Below are positions 34,434 to 41,566 of a DNA stretch of 64,000 nt, piece after piece. Below the pieces are notes generated by a model. That model worked only from the letters and a program-made list of their open reading frames with translations. It made no database searches and was not told where the DNA came from. Both the position numbers and the translations under genes were made by a program. The DNA is taken from positions 310,001 through 374,000 of the forward strand of contig NZ_JAJOMB010000004.1 of the NCBI RefSeq assembly GCF_021129305.1, written 5' to 3'. The DNA is from Kineosporia babensis. Lineage in GTDB: Bacteria > Actinomycetota > Actinomycetes > Actinomycetales > Kineosporiaceae. Each line of letters starts with the position of its first letter. The stretch's first letter is position 1.

Positions 34434-36155
34434 GTGGCCTCTACAGCAACAAAAGCCCCGGAGTGCTCCAGATCACCCGAACCTGGAGACCGGCCGCGGA
34501 TCGGCGCCCGGCACAGTTCCGGATCGGAACGAGCCGGATTCGCCGGACACTGGATCGAATTGGCCCTCGGACAGCGGGGTCTCGGCCTGATCAGCGGCCT
34601 GCTGGCCACCGCGTTCCTCGGCTGGGGCCTGGCCCGCACCGCGTTCTGGCTCGACGAGGGCGCGACTGTGGTTGCCACGCAGCGCAGCTGGGACGATCTC
34701 TGGACGCTCAAGGACGGCCCCGAAGCACCCCTCCTGCCGTACTACGTCCTGCTGAAGCTCTTCCGCAGCGCCGCCCGTGCGCTGGCGCCTTTCCTGTCCG
34801 ACCATCCCGAGTTGCTGCTGCGCCTGCCCTCGGCCGTCGTCACCGTGCTCGCGGTCTGGATCCTGGCCGCCTGGCTGAGCCGGCTGACCTCGGCCCACCT
34901 CACCGTGACCACTTCGGTGATGCTGCTTCTGATCAGCGGGTTCTCGCGGTACGGCCAGGAGGCCCGGCCCTACGCGCTGGTGGCCTTCCTGGCGGTGGTC
35001 GCGACTGTGGTGTGGCACACCATGACCACCGATTCCCGCTGGCGCTGGAGTGTGCTGTACGCGTTCACCGTGAGTGCGATGATCGTGATGCACACGCTGA
35101 GCGCCCCTCTCGTCGGCGCGCACCTGCTGGCCTCGGTGATCTGCCTCAGCGGCCAGGGCCGTTGGCCCGTGTTCTGGCGCACAGCAGTCGCCGGGACCGT
35201 GGGTGCCCTGCTCGCCTCACCCCTGGCCCTGCTGTCCTCCAGCAACGGCACCGGGCCGACCACGGTCTACGACAACATCACGCCACGCTACGTGCTCTAC
35301 ATCTTCACCCGGCTGTTCACCGAGAATCCCACACCCCTGCTCGGTATCGGCCCGGTGATCCTGCTCGCCCTGATCGGCCTGGTGCAGGTGCGCGCCGGGC
35401 AGTACCAGTTCGTCGCCCGCCTGGCCGCCGGCTGGGCCCTGGTCCCGCTGGTGGCGATGATCCCGGTGCTGATCGTGTACCCCAACCTGCTGCTCGGCCG
35501 GTACGTGGTCTTCGTGCTGCCGGCCTGGGCGATCCTGGCCGGGCTCGGGGTCACGTTCCTGGCCGATGCCGTGTCCCGGCGGGTGAGCCAGCGCCAGGTC
35601 GTGGCGGCAACCGTTGCGGTGGCCCTGATCCTGGGTACCGCAGTGCTGCAGTTCGAGTCGCTGAACAAGATCCGGCAGTCGGCCGGGCACGGTGAGGACA
35701 TCCGGCCGGCCCTGGAGATCGCGCAACGGCCGGAGTACCGCAAGCTCGGGATCGTGGTCTCCACCCGGTTCGGCTCGGTGATGGTCGGGGCCTACGACCG
35801 CGAGCAGGAGGACCGGCTGGTCTCCCAGCGGATGCAGCGGGACCAGAACGTGATCTGGCCGGCGGCGGTACCGCAGAAGGAGGCCGGGCGTTCGCTGCGC
35901 GGCAAACAGCGGGTGATCCTGCTGCAGCGGGCCCGGCCCGAGGAAGGTTGCTCGCAGGTGGTCCAGCCGGTCACCCCGGCCGAGATCGAGTACTGCAAGC
36001 CGCCGCTGCTGAAACGCCTGAACTTCCAGGTGGAGCAGATCGTGTCGGCCGAGGGCGGCTGGGTGTTCGCGGTGATGAAACGCCAGCGGGTCGAACTGGC
36101 GCCGCTGGGGCAGCCGCGGCGGAACCCGATTCCCGCGGCCATCGCGGCCCGGTAG
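34434..36155 (+). CDS. GT39-like polytopic membrane glycosyltransferase
   Basis: 573 residues with about ten membrane helices. The external loop FWLDEGATVV carries the acidic pair that in GT-C enzymes such as protein mannosyltransferases and ArnT binds the lipid-linked donor, and SRYGQEARPYAL is a second hallmark. The C-terminal 150 residues are soluble. Probably transfers a sugar from polyprenyl phosphate to a wall polymer or protein outside the membrane. GTG 34434 is the most upstream start consistent with the family but has no good ribosome binding site. The Fpg gene follows 27 bases later. Confidence 0.8.
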   Translation: MASTATKAPECSRSPEPGDRPRIGARHSSGSERAGFAGHWIELALGQRGLGLISGLLATAFLGWGLARTAFWLDEGATVVATQRSWDDLWTLKDGPEAPLLPYYVLLKLFRSAARALAPFLSDHPELLLRLPSAVVTVLAVWILAAWLSRLTSAHLTVTTSVMLLLISGFSRYGQEARPYALVAFLAVVATVVWHTMTTDSRWRWSVLYAFTVSAMIVMHTLSAPLVGAHLLASVICLSGQGRWPVFWRTAVAGTVGALLASPLALLSSSNGTGPTTVYDNITPRYVLYIFTRLFTENPTPLLGIGPVILLALIGLVQVRAGQYQFVARLAAGWALVPLVAMIPVLIVYPNLLLGRYVVFVLPAWAILAGLGVTFLADAVSRRVSQRQVVAATVAVALILGTAVLQFESLNKIRQSAGHGEDIRPALEIAQRPEYRKLGIVVSTRFGSVMVGAYDREQEDRLVSQRMQRDQNVIWPAAVPQKEAGRSLRGKQRVILLQRARPEEGCSQVVQPVTPAEIEYCKPPLLKRLNFQVEQIVSAEGGWVFAVMKRQRVELAPLGQPRRNPIPAAIAAR

Positions 36156-36182
36156 AACCGGACTTCGTGCAAAGCTTCCCGG

Positions 36183-36986
36183 GTGCCGGAACTACCTGAA
36201 GTCGAGTCCGCCCGAGCCGTGATCGAGCGGGCCGGTCTGCACCGCACCATCGTCGACGTGGACGACTCGGACTCCTACGAGTGCCGTCCGCACTCCCCCG
36301 GGCAGATCCGCACGGCCCTGCTCGGGCGCACCCTGACCGCCGCGCACCGGCGGGGCAAGAGCATGTGGGTGGACTCCTCCGACGCCGGCCCGGTGCTGGG
36401 CATCCACCTGGGCATGTCCGGCAAGATCGTGATCGGCGACGCCGAGGGCACCGAGGTCGACGGCGGTGACTACTGGGAACGCGGGCGGCAGGCCGGTGAC
36501 CACCGGTTCACCCGCTTCGGCCTGACCTTCGAGGACGGCGGCCGCCTGCTGCTGATCGATCCGCGCCGGCTGGGCCGGGTCCGCCTGGATCCGCCGGTCG
36601 AGAAGCTCGGGCCGGACGCGCAGTTCATCAAGCCACCGGCCTTCCGCGCGCTCCTGGAGACCAGCGCAGCCCCGGTCAAGGCCCGGCTGATGGACCAGGA
36701 CCGGATCGCCGGGATCGGTAATCTGCTGGCCGACCAGATTCTCTGGGCCGCGCGGATCAGCCCGGCCCGGCCGGCCGACGAACTCGACAGCGACGAGGTC
36801 AGCCGGTTGCTGCGGGCCACCCGGGCGGCCATCCGGGACGCGATCGCCGGTGGCGGGGTGCACACCCTCAAGGTGGTCGCGCACCGCAAGAAGGTGGCTC
36901 GCTGCCCGCGCTGCAAGGCCGAGATGTCCCAGGGGACGGTCGGCGGGCGCACGACCTGGTGGTGCAGCCGGGAACAGGCTCAGTAG
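36183..36986 (+). CDS. Fpg/Nei-family DNA glycosylase with incomplete zinc finger
   Basis: 267 residues. N-terminal MPELPEVESARAVIE supplies the catalytic Pro2 and Glu3; RRGKSMW holds the beta-hairpin lysine; QDRIAGIGNLLADQILW is the helix-two-turn-helix. The C-terminal zinc finger has CPRC and GGRTTWWC, but where family members end in CPRCQ this one reads CSREQ, so the fourth cysteine is replaced. It removes oxidised bases in base excision repair. Fpg or Nei subtype uncertain; likely a second paralogue. Its last seven bases overlap the convergent L,D-transpeptidase. Confidence 0.88.
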   Translation: MPELPEVESARAVIERAGLHRTIVDVDDSDSYECRPHSPGQIRTALLGRTLTAAHRRGKSMWVDSSDAGPVLGIHLGMSGKIVIGDAEGTEVDGGDYWERGRQAGDHRFTRFGLTFEDGGRLLLIDPRRLGRVRLDPPVEKLGPDAQFIKPPAFRALLETSAAPVKARLMDQDRIAGIGNLLADQILWAARISPARPADELDSDEVSRLLRATRAAIRDAIAGGGVHTLKVVAHRKKVARCPRCKAEMSQGTVGGRTTWWCSREQAQ

Positions 36987-37705
36987 ACCCAGACCTTGGT
37001 CCCGATCGGCATCTTGCCGGTGTCCCAGATCCAGTCGGCAGCAGCATTGCTCACCCGCACGCAGCCGTGCGAGGCCGGGTAGGTGGGCACGCTGTTCGCG
37101 CCGTGCACCGCGATCCCGCCGTTGAAGTACTTCGGCCGGTAGAGCAGGCCCAGCGGTGCGTGCCGGTAGCCGTCGATCTGCCGGAACACCCGGTAGTGGC
37201 CCTTGGGGGTGCTGGCGATGTGGGTGGATCCCCCGCTGACATACCGTTCGCCGCTGCCGGTGGACGTGTTCAGCGTGTACCTGACCTTGCCGTCCTTGAC
37301 GATCTTCAGCACCTGGCGCTTCTTGTCGACCTCGACGACCGTACCCCGGCTGCTGCGGGCCCGGGGCCGGACCTGCTCCTCCAGCGCCCGCCAGACCTTC
37401 GGCCCGACCACCCCGTCCGGCTTCAGCCGGGCCACCTTCTCCAGCGCGAACACCGCCTGCTCGGTGTTGCCGCCGAACTCGCCGTCGGCCTTGCCACCGG
37501 TCCAATAGCCCAGCGCATTAAGCTTTTTCTGCAGCTGGCGCACGGCCGGGCCGGAGTCTCCCCGGTCCAGCGTCGGCCGGGTCTGGATCACAACCATGGA
37601 CGTCTGAACCGAGGACGTGGGGACGCTCGCCGGTGCGCTGACCGGGTTGGTGACGACCAGGGCCGACGCCAGCAGCGCGGCCGTCGACGGTGTCTTCCAG
37701 TTCAT
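36980..37705 (-). CDS. L,D-transpeptidase with N-terminal peptidoglycan-binding domain
   Basis: 241 residues. Signal peptide (STAALLASALVVTNPVSAPA), then a PG_binding_1 domain (DSGPAVRQLQKKLNALGYW ... DGVVGPKVWRAL, about 50-110), then a YkuD catalytic domain with IAVHGANSVP and YPASHGCVRVSN, containing the active-site Cys and His. It makes 3-3 crosslinks in the peptidoglycan or attaches proteins to it. A pair of CGATATCG palindromes lies 35-75 bases upstream and could be its operator. Confidence 0.93.
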   Translation of the reverse strand: MNWKTPSTAALLASALVVTNPVSAPASVPTSSVQTSMVVIQTRPTLDRGDSGPAVRQLQKKLNALGYWTGGKADGEFGGNTEQAVFALEKVARLKPDGVVGPKVWRALEEQVRPRARSSRGTVVEVDKKRQVLKIVKDGKVRYTLNTSTGSGERYVSGGSTHIASTPKGHYRVFRQIDGYRHAPLGLLYRPKYFNGGIAVHGANSVPTYPASHGCVRVSNAAADWIWDTGKMPIGTKVWVY

Positions 37706-37739
37706 GTCCGGCTCCCCACGTCAGCGGGCGCGCAGCCTT

Positions 37740-37779
37740 GCGCGATATCGACAATTAAGACATTAACTCGATATCGCGC
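37740..37779. promoter_or_regulatory. Twin CGATATCG palindromes in a 12-base inverted repeat upstream of the L,D-transpeptidase
   Basis: GCGCGATATCGA (37740-37751) and TCGATATCGCGC (37768-37779) are exact inverted copies, and each arm holds the self-palindrome CGATATCG, centres 26 bases apart. The 16-base middle is A/T-rich. It may be a hairpin terminator for helD, or a double operator for the L,D-transpeptidase; the internal palindromes and the A/T-rich spacer favour DNA binding. Confidence 0.55.
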
Positions 37780-37796
37780 TGCGGGCAGCCGAATGT

Positions 37797-40040
37797 TCAC
37801 TCCTCGCGCAGGCGCTCCAGCTCGTCCGCGAAGGCATCGACAATGGCGTTCCACAAGCGGGGCTGCGCCGCGGCGGCCACATCTGCGGCCAGCCGAACAC
37901 CCATCGCCGCAGCCCAGTCGGCGCTGAACTTGTCCAGGGCAGCGTCCGGCACCGGCACTGCCCGGGGCGCCGGCCGGGGCTTCTTCTCGTCCGCGCTCGC
38001 CTTCTGCAGCGCCGGTACCTCGACCGGGTCCGACCCGGGGATCGGCAGCACCACGCCCGAGTGCACCACCGTGAGGAATTTCGTGGTCCGGGTCAGCGCG
38101 ACGTAGAGCAGCCGCAGGCCGTGCGCCCCCTGCCCCGCGATCGCCTGCGGTTCGACCACGACAACGGCCTCGAACTCAAGGCCTTTCGCATCCACCGCGC
38201 CGACCAGGTTGATGCTCGAGCCCAGTGCCCCGACCCGGGTGTCCTGGTACTGCACATCGTTGTGATCGAGCACCGCGACGACGCCCGGGCGCTGCTCATC
38301 CGCGCAGATGATGCCGACGAACAAGCCCCGGGCCGCATAGTCCCGGGCCGCCCGCACCGCCTCGGCGCCCAGCTCACCGGCCAGGACCTGGCGCAGATCA
38401 GGTTCGGCCGGCCCGATCCGGACCACCGACAGCGGCTCGACGGCGGGGGCGGAATGCGCAAGCAGCTGCGCGGCCAGCGCATACACCTGCTGCGGCACCC
38501 GGTAACCGAACTTCAGCGGCGCGATCGAGGCCGGGTGCCGGAACATCAGTTCCCGGACCAGGTCGTCCCAGCTGTCCCGGGCCCACGGCCCGGTCGACTG
38601 GGCCAGATCGCCCAGCACGGTGTACGAGCCGGACCGGCTTCGGCGGCGGACCGAGCGCAGCTGCATCGGCGAAAGATCCTGCGCCTCATCGACAACGATG
38701 TGCTCGAACAGCACCCCGTTGCCGTTCAGCAGCTTCTCGGCCTCGTCCAGCAACGCGACATCGGTCAGGCTCCAGCGCTCGTCCGACACGCGTTCGGCGG
38801 CCGGCCGGAACAGCATCCGCACCTCGGCGGCGGTGAAGTCCTCCCCCGCCGCCGCCAGCAGCCGGTCCCGCGACCCGAACAGATCCCGCAGGAACATCTG
38901 CGGGGTGAGTGAGGGCCAGACCCGCTCCAGCGCAGCATCAATCGCGGTCGAAGGCACCTGTACCCCGCGGCGCGCCCGGATCGACACCATCGACGTCAGC
39001 CAGCTGCGCATCGCCGCCCGGCCGGCGTTGTAGCTGCGGGCCTGGTTCAGCGAACGCGACAGCGCTCCCTCCACCTCGACCCGGTCGAAGGAGGCGGCGA
39101 CATCGGTGGCCGGGCCTACATCCAGCTGGGCAGCCCGCTCGGGGAACCGGATCCGCTGCACCAGACCGCGGGTGAGCAGCTGGGCCATCCGCAGCTGGCC
39201 CTTGATCCGGGCCACGTCGGCGTGTTCCTCGCGGCCGGTGCTGCCCTGCGGGCCGAGGCCCCGCAGGTCCCGGTGCTCGATCTGGTGATCGCCCAGACCG
39301 GGCAGCACCTGCCGGATGTAGCGGGTGAAGGTCGGGTTCGGCCCGATCACCAGCACGTCCGCGGGCGTGAGCTGCTCGGCGTGGTTGAACAGCAGCCACG
39401 AGACCCGGTGCAGGCCGACCACCGTCTTGCCGGTGCCCGGGCCGCCCTGGACGATCAGCAGCTGCTCCAGGTCGCTGCGCACCAGCTCGTACTGCATCGA
39501 GTGGATGGTCTGGACGATGTCGCGCATCTCGCCGTCGCGGCCGGCTTCGAGATCACGCAGCACCGCGTCGTCGATGCCCTCGTGCTCCAGGGCAGTGAGC
39601 TCGCCGACCCGCTCGGCCAGGTCGGCGAAGACCACGTCGTCGAAGCTGACGATGCGGTTGCGCTCCACCTCGAACGTCCGCTTGCGCGCCACGCCCTTAC
39701 GGTCGTCGTAACTGGCCGTGAAGTACGGGGCCGCGCCCGGCGCCTTCCAGCTGATCACCAGCAGCTCGCCGTCGCCGTCGCGGATGACGGCCTTACCCAC
39801 GTAATAGGTCTCGCCGTCGTCCTGGTCGAAGCGGCCCATCGCCACGGCCTCGTCCGGATCGCCCAGCTGCTCGATCTGGGCCTTGGCCGCCTGCCCGACG
39901 GCGATGCTGGCCTTGCCCCCGACCGCTGCGCCGGCCGCGCCGCCCAGCGTCTGGCGTTTGTGCTCCCGGGCTTCCCAGGCCGCGTCGAAGTACTTCTGCT
40001 CGCTGGCGATCTCGTCCTGGTCAGCGGCGCCGACGCTCAT
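37797..40040 (-). CDS. helD: HelD-like RNA polymerase-recycling ATPase (UvrD/superfamily 1 helicase fold)
   Basis: About 747 residues. The N-terminal helical arm (EIASEQKYFDAAWEAREHKR) is typical of HelD and inserts into RNA polymerase channels. Then come Walker A GGPGTGKT at about 200, IVVDEAQDLSPMQ (motif II), TVLGDLAQSTG (motif III), VDAKGLEFEAVVVVEP and LYVALTRTT (motifs V-VI). HelD frees stalled RNA polymerase and in actinobacteria can protect against rifamycins. I chose ATG 40040, eleven bases after GGGAGG; GTG 40049 is in frame but too close to it. Confidence 0.9.
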   Translation of the reverse strand: MSVGAADQDEIASEQKYFDAAWEAREHKRQTLGGAAGAAVGGKASIAVGQAAKAQIEQLGDPDEAVAMGRFDQDDGETYYVGKAVIRDGDGELLVISWKAPGAAPYFTASYDDRKGVARKRTFEVERNRIVSFDDVVFADLAERVGELTALEHEGIDDAVLRDLEAGRDGEMRDIVQTIHSMQYELVRSDLEQLLIVQGGPGTGKTVVGLHRVSWLLFNHAEQLTPADVLVIGPNPTFTRYIRQVLPGLGDHQIEHRDLRGLGPQGSTGREEHADVARIKGQLRMAQLLTRGLVQRIRFPERAAQLDVGPATDVAASFDRVEVEGALSRSLNQARSYNAGRAAMRSWLTSMVSIRARRGVQVPSTAIDAALERVWPSLTPQMFLRDLFGSRDRLLAAAGEDFTAAEVRMLFRPAAERVSDERWSLTDVALLDEAEKLLNGNGVLFEHIVVDEAQDLSPMQLRSVRRRSRSGSYTVLGDLAQSTGPWARDSWDDLVRELMFRHPASIAPLKFGYRVPQQVYALAAQLLAHSAPAVEPLSVVRIGPAEPDLRQVLAGELGAEAVRAARDYAARGLFVGIICADEQRPGVVAVLDHNDVQYQDTRVGALGSSINLVGAVDAKGLEFEAVVVVEPQAIAGQGAHGLRLLYVALTRTTKFLTVVHSGVVLPIPGSDPVEVPALQKASADEKKPRPAPRAVPVPDAALDKFSADWAAAMGVRLAADVAAAAQPRLWNAIVDAFADELERLREE

Positions 40041-40197
40041 CCGTGTCACGTCCTCCCGGTACGCGGCCCGAGGGCGGCGGTCAGGTGCCCACGGTCGGCC
40101 GGAACGTCTCCCGCCGCCGACCGGGGCATACCGTCACATCATCTGGCACAAGGTGCGCAAATGAACCAGGAAAAGGTCACGAATCAGTCAAGCCAGC

Positions 40198-41427
40198 TCA
40201 CCCGGAGTTCGGCACTCCCCGCAACCGGGCCATCACCTCGGCCGGTACCGGTTTGCCGAGCATCCGGCAGACGGCCGTCTCCTCGGCCGCCGCGACCACC
40301 TCGTCCCAGCGCCGCGTGCCGTCGTTCGGATTCTCACTCATCGGCACCGCCGTGAGATCCATGACCACGGTGCCCACACCGTCCTCAGTTACCGCCGACA
40401 GACTGCGGTGACCTTCGGTCTGACCTCCGTGCCCCCATACCGTTCCGCAGGAATTCGTGCTCTTGAGCAGGCCCAGGCCGTAGCCGCTTCCGACCGGGAA
40501 GTCCGCCGGCCGGTCCACCACGGTTTTCATCTGGGCGAGCTGCTCGGCGGAGAAGAGTTTGCCGGTGAGCAGGGCGGAGAAGAAGGTGGCGACGTCGTCC
40601 TGGTCGGCGACCATCGCCCCGGCCGCTCCGGACAGACCGTCCACCGGCCAGGACACGGTGTCGGTGTAGTTCGGCTTGGTCCCGATGAACCTGAGCACGT
40701 ACCCGTGGGCATAACCCGGACCGGTGTCGGTGGCGACCGGGCGGGGCAGGTACGTCCGCTTCAGGCCGAGCGGGCCGGTGATCCGCTGCTCGAGAAGCTC
40801 GGACAGGGTCTGGCCGGTGCGCTCCTGCAGCATCATCCCGATCACGGTGTACCCGGTGTTGGAGTACGAATAGTTCTCTCCAGGAACGAAGTTGAGCCCC
40901 TTGTCGACCGCGATCTGCACCAGTTCCTTCTCGGTCCACAGGCGCTGCGGGTCGGCTTCCCACGCTCGCCAGTAGCCGTCGTCCTCGGTGTAGTTGTAGA
41001 GCCCACTGGTGTGGTTGAGCAGCATCCGCACGGTGATGTCCGCGCCGTCGGGCAGGAGACCGGGCAGGTACTCCTCGATCGGGGCGTCCAAATCGACCTT
41101 GCCCTCGTCGACCAGCTGCAGAGTCAGCGTGGCCATGAAAGTCTTCGTGGCGCTGCCGATCTGGAACTGGTCCGTGGCCTTCATCGCCCGCTCGGTCTGC
41201 CGGTCGGCAACACCCAGCGCGGTGTACTGCACCTCCTGACCGTTGCCGATCCGGGCCATGAACCCGGGAACGTTGGCCTCCAAAACCTCCCGGGCCACTT
41301 CCTGCATGACGTCGTTCGTCGGTTCCGGGGCACTGGCCTTTTCGGGGGAGACAGTACACGCGGCAAGCAGCAAGGCGGCCAGGATCCACCCTCTCCGGAT
41401 CGACTTCGCGCCGGACCAGACGGCCAT
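40198..41427 (-). CDS. Beta-lactamase-fold serine hydrolase lipoprotein (class C / DD-peptidase type)
   Basis: 409 residues. Lipobox LLLAAC at about 18-23. The penicillin-binding triad is visible: IGSATKTF (Ser-x-x-Lys), YSYSNTGY (Tyr-x-Asn) and WGHGGQ (His-x-Gly replacing Lys-Thr-Gly), as in class C-like esterases and D-alanyl-D-alanine carboxypeptidases of the EstB/AmpC group. Surface-anchored; substrate unknown. ATG 41427 follows GGGAGGG. Not clearly in an operon with HelD or the GH92 gene. Confidence 0.87.
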   Translation of the reverse strand: MAVWSGAKSIRRGWILAALLLAACTVSPEKASAPEPTNDVMQEVAREVLEANVPGFMARIGNGQEVQYTALGVADRQTERAMKATDQFQIGSATKTFMATLTLQLVDEGKVDLDAPIEEYLPGLLPDGADITVRMLLNHTSGLYNYTEDDGYWRAWEADPQRLWTEKELVQIAVDKGLNFVPGENYSYSNTGYTVIGMMLQERTGQTLSELLEQRITGPLGLKRTYLPRPVATDTGPGYAHGYVLRFIGTKPNYTDTVSWPVDGLSGAAGAMVADQDDVATFFSALLTGKLFSAEQLAQMKTVVDRPADFPVGSGYGLGLLKSTNSCGTVWGHGGQTEGHRSLSAVTEDGVGTVVMDLTAVPMSENPNDGTRRWDEVVAAAEETAVCRMLGKPVPAEVMARLRGVPNSG

Positions 41428-41566
41428 GAAGCCCTCCCAGAATTCAACCCTGTGCAATCAAGAGGACGCTCAGAGTACCCGGGGAGGGTGGCCAATCTCT
41501 TCGGTGGGAAGCGGGCGGCTGCCCCGGATCGGTGTGGCTCGACCACCCGCGTCCCACCTCGAAGCG

